The notes under the pieces: generated by a model
Database searches by the model: none
The model's input: the letters and a program-made list of their open reading frames with translations, nothing else
What the model was told of the DNA's origin: nothing
Part shown: positions 5,867-13,033 of the stretch, piece by piece
Layout of the letters: the number at the start of each line of letters is the position of its first letter
How positions within the stretch are numbered: position 1 is the stretch's first letter
DNA from: Planctomycetota bacterium
GTDB lineage: Bacteria > Planctomycetota > Planctomycetia > Pirellulales > Thermoguttaceae
Length of the DNA: 13,033 nt
Assembly (NCBI GenBank): GCA_013202535.1
Contig: JABMRP010000135.1
Span: 1-13,033, forward strand
Reading direction: 5' to 3'
Position numbers and translations under genes: made by a program

Positions 5867-8047
5867 TTATTCCCGTGGTGGCGCACCTTGGAAGCTGAGC
5901 AAGATCGCTTCGATGCTGTTGAAATCAAAGGCGAACCGCTTCCCGTCGCCAAGCAGTTCGCCGGTCCGTTCATTGACCATGTTCTTAACTGTTGCAGTAA
6001 ACTGCACGTTGACCTTGGCCTCCCGGCTAATGAGCCCTTCGGCCCCACCGCCACCCAACGCACTACCGGTGACGACGGCGTTCTGAACGACGAATACCAG
6101 CGTGCGGTCGCCCTTGTTCCAGTAGGTGATTTCCAGGTTGCGCGGCCTTCGTCCTTTCTGGTCCACCACGGTCACCCAAGGCTTCACGCCGGCGGCAAGG
6201 ACGTGTTGCATGAAGACATGGCGCAACCGGTCATCCGACGTGTTCTCTTCGCGGTATTGCAGATAACGCTGCGGAGAGAGGTTCACATGGATTGCCGTAC
6301 CGCGACCAACCTCCCGCACGCTCTGGGTTGTCTGCTTCTTTTCCGCTACGGCAAATCCATCTTCCATTTTGCAGTCGATCGTAGCAAACAGGTCGCGATA
6401 CCGGCGGTCGGAGAATCCCGCGTCCTGATCGGTTTCTACCCAAAGCCGCTCTCCAAAGAAGTCGCCGTTTGTCTCACTACCGTCATGGCGGATGCCGAAC
6501 AAGTCGTCCAGTGCTCCCTTCGCACGACCTTTGCCGTGGTGGTCGAACAGGCCGCAGGCGAAGTCGCCGATGACCGTTCCGCCGCGCCGGCAAAACTCCG
6601 TGATTCGCTGCGCTTCAATGTCAGACAATGCATAACACGCGGGCAGAATCAATACCTTGTATTCGTCCGGCACACCGTGGACGACGACCTCATCGTACGG
6701 GATGAAGTTGTACTGAATGCCCGAGTCGGTCAGCAGGTACTCCCAGGCCTTGCGGACGTTGTGCGAGGTGCCCAGGCGATGGTCGCTACCCCGATTGACC
6801 CAGGTGCTGCCGTGCGGCTCGATATCCAGACACCAGGAGACCTGGATCGACGGCTGCGAATAGTAGACCGCCACGCCGTCGTGAATCCACCGCGACCCGA
6901 CCATCTTCGGACCTTGCACGCCGCCGACCTCCAGGTTTGTCGCCTTGTACTGGTCGAGCCAGGGCCGCGGCTTTTCGCCGTCGAACCACCCCTCGACCCA
7001 GCCGATCATGCCGCGATTGCCGTGAGCGAAGTAGTACCACGTTTGCCAAATGTCGTTGGCCGTTCCCCGCGAGCCCTTGTGGAAATGAGTAGTCACTTGC
7101 GGCATGGCGTTGCCCGGATTGAACGACCGAATAATCGCCTGCGAAGAGCCGATGTTATACGCTTCGATGAACTGAATCTTCTTCATCAGCTTGGCGTAAT
7201 CGTAGCCGCCCCACATGCTGGGCGATTGCCCGCCGACGAAGCCGCAGGGCGTGTCGGGGTCGGCCTTGTTCGCCGTCAACACGAGTTCGCCGAGGAAATT
7301 GGCCCACACTGAATCGTTGTAGGTAATCCGATCCAACAGCGGCGAGAAGTCGATCTCCTTCAGTGGCCGGTCAAGCTGCCGCCGCGTGAAATCGGGCGTG
7401 ACGTACCGCGGCTCGGGCGCATCCAATGGGCCGTAGTACTCTTTCAGCCACGCGGCATAGGCTTCGTCGTCCGCATTGACTCGCCACGGAATCGGTACGA
7501 CGAATGAGCCCCAGGAGATTTCATCGTCCAGGGCGTAAGCCACCCGCAGCGAGCTGTTCTGCTTGACGTTCGTCACATAGCGGGCGACGGTGCCTTTGAG
7601 CTTGTCGAGCATCACCTCGTCGAGCGGCCGCGGGCCGTCACGTCCGCTGCGGATAGCGCGGCCGTCTCGCTGGAACTTGGCCAGGAACTCTTTGCCGCCC
7701 CCGCGGTGCAGGTAGAGGTGACCTTTGGCCGCCGTATGGTCGTTGTAGAACCGCAGGTTCCACTTGTTGAGCCACTCAAACGGTCCGTGGCCATGGTCGG
7801 TGAACCCACCGTTAAAACCGTACTCGCGGCAGAACCGGCCACCCTCATCGCCGGTGCCGATCGTCCAGCGATATCGCCAGGGCATGTAAATCCAGGTGTC
7901 CCAGCGGCCGATCATCATTTCGCGGTCCTGCGGAACCCGCTGAAATTCGGGCGCGTTCTTGATGTAGTTCAAATAAGCGTCTTCCGCGCGTGTGTGCGAG
8001 ACGAAAGTCGCAAGAATCGCGGAGACCAGAGCAAGAGTCTTGATCAT
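5867..8047 (-). CDS. Secreted GH42-like (beta-galactosidase-type) TIM-barrel protein
   Basis: A 726-residue protein with a clean signal peptide (MIKTLALVSAILATF, cleavage near the ARA at about 19-21) and GAGAGG 8 bases before the ATG. Residues about 45-380 look like a TIM barrel: an acidic strand end YALDDEIS (Glu176 a candidate acid/base) and FIEAYNIG (Glu295 a candidate nucleophile or barrel acid). Residues about 385-560 look like the GH42 middle domain, a glutamine-amidotransferase-like fold, with the typical YKVLILPACYALSD strand-turn and RRGGTVIGDFACGLFD. A beta-sandwich C-terminal domain ends at IEAILLSFQG. GH42 enzymes hydrolyse beta-galactosides, but the acidic motifs are not the canonical ones, so related clan-A activities are possible. 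It follows the tandem esterase by 33 bases, so co-transcription is likely. The ORF ends at TAA 5867-5869; the Fn3-like coding sequence that follows in another frame suggests a shortened protein. Confidence 0.85.
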   Translation of the reverse strand: MIKTLALVSAILATFVSHTRAEDAYLNYIKNAPEFQRVPQDREMMIGRWDTWIYMPWRYRWTIGTGDEGGRFCREYGFNGGFTDHGHGPFEWLNKWNLRFYNDHTAAKGHLYLHRGGGKEFLAKFQRDGRAIRSGRDGPRPLDEVMLDKLKGTVARYVTNVKQNSSLRVAYALDDEISWGSFVVPIPWRVNADDEAYAAWLKEYYGPLDAPEPRYVTPDFTRRQLDRPLKEIDFSPLLDRITYNDSVWANFLGELVLTANKADPDTPCGFVGGQSPSMWGGYDYAKLMKKIQFIEAYNIGSSQAIIRSFNPGNAMPQVTTHFHKGSRGTANDIWQTWYYFAHGNRGMIGWVEGWFDGEKPRPWLDQYKATNLEVGGVQGPKMVGSRWIHDGVAVYYSQPSIQVSWCLDIEPHGSTWVNRGSDHRLGTSHNVRKAWEYLLTDSGIQYNFIPYDEVVVHGVPDEYKVLILPACYALSDIEAQRITEFCRRGGTVIGDFACGLFDHHGKGRAKGALDDLFGIRHDGSETNGDFFGERLWVETDQDAGFSDRRYRDLFATIDCKMEDGFAVAEKKQTTQSVREVGRGTAIHVNLSPQRYLQYREENTSDDRLRHVFMQHVLAAGVKPWVTVVDQKGRRPRNLEITYWNKGDRTLVFVVQNAVVTGSALGGGGAEGLISREAKVNVQFTATVKNMVNERTGELLGDGKRFAFDFNSIEAILLSFQGAPPRE

Positions 8048-8055
8048 GTCGGCAC

Positions 8056-8061
8056 CCTCTC
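8056..8061 (-). promoter_or_regulatory. Ribosome binding site GAGAGG before the GH42-like gene
   Basis: GAGAGG is read on the minus strand 8 bases upstream of the ATG at 8047. It lies inside the 33-base gap after the esterase stop codon and supports the chosen start. Confidence 0.6.
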
Positions 8062-8080
8062 GTTTGGTGGGAAGGAATCG

Positions 8081-10591
8081 TCAGTTGACGGCAAGCTGCC
8101 TCAGCAGCCATTTGGCCGGCGATGTTGTCGTATCGTGGAGGAACAGTCGGTCAGCCGCACCGGCACGGTTGTACTCCTGCCGTGTCGGTCGGTAGATGTC
8201 CCACACCTCGGCTGCGGTGCGCAGCCGATTGAAGCCGTCAACCAGTCCGTCCATGCGCAGAGGCCTCGGCGCCAACGTCGCCGCCAAGTCGGGTACATCG
8301 CCAACGGTCAGCACGCCGGGAATCACCACATCGGGCGGGATGTAGACGAATGGTTCGGAAACGACGGACGCGAAGTCGCTCAGGCCGCCGCGCACATACA
8401 CCGCACAAACCTTGTCTTCGTAAAGCGCGCCGAGCAGGGCGAGCAACCCGCCCAGCGGCTCGGACCACCGCGGTCGATCGTCCATGTGTCGCGGCACGTG
8501 GAAATTGCGCTCCGGCGGATTGGTTGCTGCGAAGGAGTCGCCCCACAGGGCGATTCGCGTGGCATTGAGGTCGCTACGTCCACGAAGATACGCCAGCACG
8601 CTCCGCAGGTCTCTGAGCCGCGCCGCCACCATCGGATCGCCGAGCATTAGCGCCGTCGACGCTTGAGCGGTCAGCGATCCCCAACGCTCGCGTGAGCCGG
8701 CCGGCTTCGTCTCGCCAAGGCCGCGCAGGTCGGGCAGGCACACGGCCGCGCCGCCGGCGAGCAGTTCGGCAATCGTCCCCGCGCGGTCTTGCAGGAACTT
8801 GTCTTTCCCGGCGTGGGCGACGGCCACGACAACAGGAGATGGCTTGTCAGGTAGCCCGTCAGACTCGATGCCTGCCCCACGGGGGCGCAGCAGAACCAGC
8901 GGCACGACGATACCGGGCTCCACTTCGAGCCGCACGCGGTCGACGCGGATTCCTTCGATAAGCCCATCATCCTTCGCGACGGACAAGACCTTGACGGCGG
9001 ATGGCGGAGTTACCGAGCCCAGCACGGAGGCCCAATCTCGTCGCGATCGTTCCCGCCGTGCGTCAGGCGAAATCGCCGCGCGCCGGTTTCGCACGTCACT
9101 GATACGCTCGGCCGCCCTTTGCGGCAGTAGATCACACAGCCGCTTCGGTTTCAGTTGCCGTGCCAACTCGGGCGTCATGCAGCGCAGAGTGTCCAGGTCC
9201 CAGTGGCGGCTTGCAACTCCCGTCGCGCGTTCAGGAGGCAGTTTGGCCTCTGTGCATGTTGGCGACCTTTCCCCCAGGCGTTCGGTAATTTCATCATCTT
9301 CGGTCACGGAGATGTCGAACCAACTCGCGAGAATCGGATGGATCGACTCCCGGTGTATGGGACCGATATGCGTGCAGTGCGTCGATTCCGGCCGGCCGCC
9401 CTTGACCGATCCACGGCCGTGAATTCCGGATAGTCTGCCCCGTGCATCATAGAACTCCCAGATCGTCTCAAGCCGCTTCCACACCGGATCGCGGGGCCGA
9501 TCCCAGGCGAATTCGTGGGCGTAGATCAGTCGCCGGGGTGCGATGGCCCCGACGATAACCCAAGGCAGGAAACCATCGGTGGCCGAACGCCGCAGGTTGC
9601 GTGTCGACTCGAAGCTGCCGCTGCCGGCGAAATTGAAGACGGCCTCCGCGTCTTCGGGCAAGGGGTAGGGCGACTCCGGCTCCGCCCCGCCAGAATTGTA
9701 AACAACCGTGGCAGTGATCCGCTTGTCGAGCGCCGCGGCCACCGCCGCCGGATCGCCACCGCCCGCCACGGCGCCCAAGATAATGATCCGCTTTGAATCC
9801 ACATCCCGCTGAGACAACAGCACGTCGACACACCGCCGCAGGTCCCACGCGAACCAGCCCATCAGTGTCTCGCCGGCCAAATGCAGTTGCATGCCAAGAT
9901 CGTATCGGAAGTAGTAATCCTGCCGGCCGACGCGAAACGGTTTGTCGTAATCGGCCGGCGTGCGAAACGGGTGTTGCCGCCGCTCGCCGTGCCCCAGCAT
10001 GTCGGGCACCAGCACCAGGCAACCTGCACGGGCCCACATCACGCCCATGTCCTGAAGCTCGCCATGCTCCTTCGGCGTGTGATGGGCGTGGCAGATCAAC
10101 AGACCCGGCATCGACTCGCCCGGCTTGGCCGGCACGTACAAATTGGCGCTGACCCACAACCCGGGTCGGCTTTGGAAGACGAGGTTTTGGATGCGACAAC
10201 CCTCGCCCTCCACCGTAGAAACGACTTGCAGACGGAGATCACACACCTCTTGGGGAAACGGTCCGATCGCCTCGCGGAGCAAGCGGATCTTCTCGTCGCG
10301 AAACCGTTGCCAATCCTCACGGCCTTGGACCTTCCGCCACTGGTTTCTGCTCTCCCGATTGGCAGCGTCCAGTCTGGACCGCAGTCTGTTCGGGATCATT
10401 TCCCCAGCGCTGGCACGCGTTGCTTCTGACAATACCGCCGGGGATAACTCGCGCAGTGCCTGCGCCGCGGTGCCAGGTTGCTCGTCCGCCGACGAAGGCA
10501 GAACATTTGCGGTCGCAAGACCGAGAATCACAGTCGACACGAGCCGTTGGCGGCATCTTGTGATTCGAGAGTCGGGAGACTTCGTTTTCAT
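8081..10591 (-). CDS. Secreted tandem alpha/beta-hydrolase, acetylxylan-esterase-like
   Basis: The protein has 836 residues from the ATG at 10591. That start gives a basic stretch followed by a hydrophobic segment (about residues 17-33) and an A-D cleavage-like site, so export is likely; no clear Shine-Dalgarno precedes it, so the start is less certain than for its neighbours. Two alpha/beta-hydrolase domains follow one another. Domain 1 (about 115-425) has the CHAHH strand end (168-171), a PDMLGHG loop and an HCTHIGPIH segment (405-413) for acid or base roles, but its nucleophile elbow reads GAVAGGGD (273-280), without serine. Domain 2 (about 535-836) has VAHAGKD (591-597), a PDLRGLGET loop (620-628) and a normal-looking elbow GDSFA with Ser686. 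Relatives are annotated as acetylxylan esterases, dienelactone hydrolases or dipeptidyl-peptidase-like proteins. Deacylation of a polysaccharide would fit the neighbouring glycosidases, but this is inference. The next gene starts 33 bases downstream. Confidence 0.87.
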   Translation of the reverse strand: MKTKSPDSRITRCRQRLVSTVILGLATANVLPSSADEQPGTAAQALRELSPAVLSEATRASAGEMIPNRLRSRLDAANRESRNQWRKVQGREDWQRFRDEKIRLLREAIGPFPQEVCDLRLQVVSTVEGEGCRIQNLVFQSRPGLWVSANLYVPAKPGESMPGLLICHAHHTPKEHGELQDMGVMWARAGCLVLVPDMLGHGERRQHPFRTPADYDKPFRVGRQDYYFRYDLGMQLHLAGETLMGWFAWDLRRCVDVLLSQRDVDSKRIIILGAVAGGGDPAAVAAALDKRITATVVYNSGGAEPESPYPLPEDAEAVFNFAGSGSFESTRNLRRSATDGFLPWVIVGAIAPRRLIYAHEFAWDRPRDPVWKRLETIWEFYDARGRLSGIHGRGSVKGGRPESTHCTHIGPIHRESIHPILASWFDISVTEDDEITERLGERSPTCTEAKLPPERATGVASRHWDLDTLRCMTPELARQLKPKRLCDLLPQRAAERISDVRNRRAAISPDARRERSRRDWASVLGSVTPPSAVKVLSVAKDDGLIEGIRVDRVRLEVEPGIVVPLVLLRPRGAGIESDGLPDKPSPVVVAVAHAGKDKFLQDRAGTIAELLAGGAAVCLPDLRGLGETKPAGSRERWGSLTAQASTALMLGDPMVAARLRDLRSVLAYLRGRSDLNATRIALWGDSFAATNPPERNFHVPRHMDDRPRWSEPLGGLLALLGALYEDKVCAVYVRGGLSDFASVVSEPFVYIPPDVVIPGVLTVGDVPDLAATLAPRPLRMDGLVDGFNRLRTAAEVWDIYRPTRQEYNRAGAADRLFLHDTTTSPAKWLLRQLAVN

Positions 10592-10712
10592 CGGATCGTT
10601 CAATCTCAACGCAGCCCGAGTCCCGGTTCCACGCAGCGGCAACCGGAATCGCGACGTTAATGCAATGAGGCCATGCTCGCATGTTCCGCAGTCACGATAG
10701 TGGTCACGTCTC

Positions 10713-12671
10713 CTACAATCCCGATCGATCCGGCTGGAGCACGATCCGTTTGACGCGAATCTTGCAGCCTTCCTCGGGAACATCGAGGGTCATCAAGTAG
10801 ATCTTCGTGATCGAGTCGGCCTGCGTCTTTCGCAGTGACTTGATGGGGATTCGAAGCTCTGCCGGGCCGGGCTGAACCTTGAAAGTCACGTCGGTCCGCT
10901 GGTCATTGGTGTCGTTTGATCGGGCGCGGAAGACAATCGCTTGCGTTTTCGGTCCGACGTTCTCCAACTCGATTACCACGGCGTCGTAATCGCTCCAGTC
11001 CTCGTTCAGGCCGTCAAGTGATACCTGCGGGTACGTTTCTTTCCGGGGGCAGACGACCAGCAACCCCTGGCCGTCGTGACTGACTTGCAACGGGGCATCG
11101 GCCTGCCAGTCGCTGAAGTCCTTCTGCTGGGTGAAATCGGCAATGATGCGGTCGGGGCGAACCTGCTTGGGCGGCGTCCAGGCGAGTTGCCCGTAGCGCA
11201 GAGTCAGGTCACGCATCCGCGGCAGCTTATCCGCTTTCGGCAGTGGAACAGAGAAAGTCTCGGCACTGCGGGCAATCCGCTGCTCGACGGTTTTGACCGG
11301 TCCGTCCCAATTCGGCGCGTCGCGGTAACGGTACACGAGCGTCAGGGGGGCTGCTTTCAGCGCGTCTTCGTTTGCCACGTCGACCGTCACGTTGTTTTCG
11401 CCGGACATCAGATGGGGGGCGGCCATGGCATTGTGCTGGAACCACGTCCGCAGGTACATGTTCTTCAACACACTGTCTTCACCCAGCACGATCCGAACAT
11501 TGTACTCGTGACGGCCAACGCCCGAACGAGCCACGATGCGGTCCAGCGGCACGCGGTACTGCTTCTCGCCGGGTCGCCCGCCGGCAAAGAGCTTCTGCCA
11601 ACCGCCGCCGTGCTGATCGACATGGACTTCGACAGCGTCTTCTTTCGCGCAGTCGGCTTCGAAAAGCAGCACGCCACCAGTGATGTAGAAGGGGCAGACA
11701 ACCGAGAAGCTGTACGTGCCCGGGCCGACGAGGCCACTGGACGTCATCTTCGCCTCGTCCAGCTTCCCGCCACCGTCGAGTACGGATTCTTCGTGCGTCA
11801 GATCGGGCGAGTAGTTGATCTGGCCGTTGAAGTAGTGGCGGTAGCTGACCGTGGTCGAAGGTCCGAATTTGGGTATGCCGTAAGGCTCCCAGAACTTGAA
11901 CAGAAACGGCTCGGCGCGTCGGTCCCGAGTTCCGCAGGTGTGCAGCGGTCCCGGATCGGAGCTACGGTAGCTGCCCGGCAAGGGCTTGCCCTGGGGCCAC
12001 CAACTTCGCACCAATTCCTCACCGAGCCGCAATTGGTAGTCCTTGACGGTCCAATCGCTTGTTTGCGGCGTGTAGTCCGTGGCCCGGGTCTTCTGGGCGA
12101 ACCACTCGGGCTTGTCACCGCAGGGGCAAATGTTGGGGCACGCCCTGCCTTCCTTCTCGGCGCCGCGGATGAGCGTCGGATCGTTGTGCAGTTGCTCGAA
12201 CGAGGCCACGGTTCGCTGGGGGCCACGGGTGAAGACATAGAAATTCGTCATCGTGTCGTAGCCGTGCCACTGCCCGTCGTAAAAGACTTCATAGAACGTG
12301 TGCCCGGGGTGGCTCACGACGCGGGCTTTCAGCCCAACCGACGCCAACAGCCCCTTCATACACGTGCCCTGCGAACCGCACAGCGTGTTGCCCATGATGT
12401 TGACTGTCTTGAGTGGCTCGCGGCTCTCCGGCAGGTTTCGATAGTGGTACACTCTCTGCCGGAAGAAAGTGTACACGGCGATCGCCTTCTCTTCGTCGCT
12501 CATGTCGGGCTTGATGATGTCGCTGGCGATCGACTCAAAACTGGAGCAGTCAACCGTGCGATCGGTTGTGACCCACGCGTCCCGCACGGCGGCGTGAGCA
12601 GGCGTGTCCGTAGCGGCCAGAAGTAGGAAGGCCGCTAAGAAACAGCGGTGAACGGGTTGCCTGTCATTCAT
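10713..12671 (-). CDS. Secreted transglutaminase-like protein with C-terminal beta-sandwich (CBM-like) module
   Basis: This is a 652-residue protein. The ATG at 12671 is chosen because GAGGAG lies 7 bases upstream and the start gives a signal peptide (hydrophobic run at residues 10-20, likely cut after the AHA at 25-27). Residues about 40-150 look like a transglutaminase-like (papain-fold) domain. Cys98 in NTLCGSQG sits 15 residues before the G113-LKAR motif, as expected for the catalytic Cys; His124 in PGHTFYEV and Asp139 in HGYDTM complete a plausible Cys-His-Asp triad. A short Cys-rich stretch follows (C178, C182, C184). The middle part is beta-rich. The last 140 or so residues (from about FSDWQ) resemble the beta-sandwich carbohydrate-binding modules seen at the ends of secreted glycosidases. 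The family may act as a protease, amidase or transglutaminase; the substrate is unknown. A longer in-frame start at 12854 would bury the signal peptide and run into the upstream gene. Confidence 0.88.
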   Translation of the reverse strand: MNDRQPVHRCFLAAFLLLAATDTPAHAAVRDAWVTTDRTVDCSSFESIASDIIKPDMSDEEKAIAVYTFFRQRVYHYRNLPESREPLKTVNIMGNTLCGSQGTCMKGLLASVGLKARVVSHPGHTFYEVFYDGQWHGYDTMTNFYVFTRGPQRTVASFEQLHNDPTLIRGAEKEGRACPNICPCGDKPEWFAQKTRATDYTPQTSDWTVKDYQLRLGEELVRSWWPQGKPLPGSYRSSDPGPLHTCGTRDRRAEPFLFKFWEPYGIPKFGPSTTVSYRHYFNGQINYSPDLTHEESVLDGGGKLDEAKMTSSGLVGPGTYSFSVVCPFYITGGVLLFEADCAKEDAVEVHVDQHGGGWQKLFAGGRPGEKQYRVPLDRIVARSGVGRHEYNVRIVLGEDSVLKNMYLRTWFQHNAMAAPHLMSGENNVTVDVANEDALKAAPLTLVYRYRDAPNWDGPVKTVEQRIARSAETFSVPLPKADKLPRMRDLTLRYGQLAWTPPKQVRPDRIIADFTQQKDFSDWQADAPLQVSHDGQGLLVVCPRKETYPQVSLDGLNEDWSDYDAVVIELENVGPKTQAIVFRARSNDTNDQRTDVTFKVQPGPAELRIPIKSLRKTQADSITKIYLMTLDVPEEGCKIRVKRIVLQPDRSGL

Positions 12672-12678
12672 TGAGAGT

Positions 12679-12684
12679 CTCCTC
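12679..12684 (-). promoter_or_regulatory. Ribosome binding site GAGGAG fixing the start at 12671
   Basis: On the minus strand GAGGAG is followed by 7 bases and then ATG. It supports the start at 12671 over the in-frame ATG 183 bases further upstream, and agrees with the signal peptide that begins there. Confidence 0.7.
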
Positions 12685-12850
12685 AGTTGGGCGTCTGACG
12701 AATTCACGGGATAATCCTTCTTCCTCATGGCATGAAACCGGATGATGGTTTCTCCGTGTGCTCTCCGCTGCCACACGCGGACGCTGGTAATACCAGTCAG
12801 CATATCGCTTGCCCGAGGTAGATGCAAACCCCGACGGCACGCCACGCCAC

Positions 12851-13033
12851 TCATTTACGTTCAAAACAAATCAGGCTCCCCTCGCGTGTAGCAACGAAGA
12901 GCTTTCCTCCGGCGGCGGACATGCCCAGGAAGGCCGGAAAGCCGTCCACGGGGATGGAGTTCACGACGGTCCCGTCTTCCCTGGAAACGATCCAGAGTTC
13001 TGGGGCCTTCTTGATTCGTTGGTAGTGTCCCAC
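12851..13033 (-). CDS. PQQ-type beta-propeller protein, C-terminal fragment (5' end outside window)
   Basis: Only the last 60 codons are present; the gene enters from beyond position 13033 and ends at a TGA at 12851-12853. The GTG at the window edge is probably an internal valine codon. The fragment contains a typical last blade of a PQQ-like (BamB/quinoprotein-type) propeller: a strand around LWIVSREDGTVV, then a strand with the pattern GGKLFVATREGSLICF. In such families this repeat pattern forms beta-propellers used either in alcohol-dehydrogenase-like enzymes or, more often in planctomycete genomes, in secreted proteins of unknown role. It lies 179 bases upstream of the transglutaminase-like gene on the same strand and may belong to the same cluster. 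No cofactor-binding residues can be judged from so short a piece. Confidence 0.75.
   Translation of the reverse strand: MGHYQRIKKAPELWIVSREDGTVVNSIPVDGFPAFLGMSAAGGKLFVATREGSLICFERK

Noticed and set aside
5861..7312. Plus-strand ORF of 483 codons opposite the GH42-like gene
   Set aside because: Shadow of the real gene: no ribosome site worth noting, no recognisable motif, and fully contained in the antisense of a convincing coding sequence plus its tail.
10592..10783. N-terminal extension of the tandem esterase to an ATG at 10783
   Set aside because: The added 64 residues are Arg- and Cys-rich and unlike protein, overlap the end of the preceding gene and would put the signal peptide in the interior.
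11076..12626. Long plus-strand ORF of 516 codons opposite the transglutaminase-like gene
   Set aside because: It is antisense to a gene with signal peptide, ribosome site and catalytic motifs. Its translation shows no domain and is rich in Arg, Val and Gly, as expected from the complement of a GC-rich gene.
12672..12854. N-terminal extension of the transglutaminase-like gene to 12854
   Set aside because: The signal peptide and GAGGAG site both point to 12671. The extension would overlap the stop of the upstream PQQ-type gene.

Overview
All supportable genes in this window lie on the minus strand, so transcription runs from position 13033 towards position 1. There are six complete or near-complete genes and the 3' end of a seventh. 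Five of the six start with a clear Sec-type signal peptide, so the products are mostly exported to the cell surface, periplasm or medium. The content (several unrelated large glycoside-hydrolase-like proteins, an esterase, propeller proteins, a transglutaminase-like protein with a sugar-binding-like tail), moderately high GC and the absence of SusC/SusD, transporters, regulators or sugar kinases fit a heterotroph of the Planctomycetota (Pirellulales-like) or a related PVC lineage. This taxonomic guess is inference. No RNA genes, CRISPR arrays, insertion sequences or phage genes were seen.

Layout in order of transcription: the C-terminus of a PQQ-type beta-propeller protein (13033-12851, cut by the window edge); a secreted transglutaminase-like protein with a C-terminal beta-sandwich module (12671-10713); a secreted tandem alpha/beta-hydrolase, acetylxylan-esterase-like (10591-8081); a secreted GH42-like protein (8047-5867) followed out of frame by an Fn3-like tail (5866-5587); a clan GH-A glycosidase with no signal peptide and an apparently missing N-terminus (5369-4086); a secreted protein of unrecognised family, perhaps a TIM-barrel hydrolase (3960-2575); and a secreted NHL-repeat propeller protein with an N-terminal FlgD-like Ig domain (2520-73).

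Spacings between genes are 33 to about 217 bases. The colinear order suggests one or a few transcription units. By domain content the locus looks like an extracellular polysaccharide- or glycoprotein-degrading set: glycosidases cut the backbone or branches and the esterase may remove acyl groups, while the propellers and the transglutaminase-like protein may act in binding or protein processing. The substrate cannot be read from the sequence.

The points most worth a second look are the frameshift that detaches a conserved-looking tail from the GH42-like protein, the missing nucleophile serine in the first half of the tandem esterase, the truncated clan-A glycosidase preceded by a cluster of inverted repeats, and two proteins whose architecture I cannot place in a named family. 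No gap above about 220 bases lacks a gene. The widest gap (5370-5586) holds inverted repeats and no convincing ORF.
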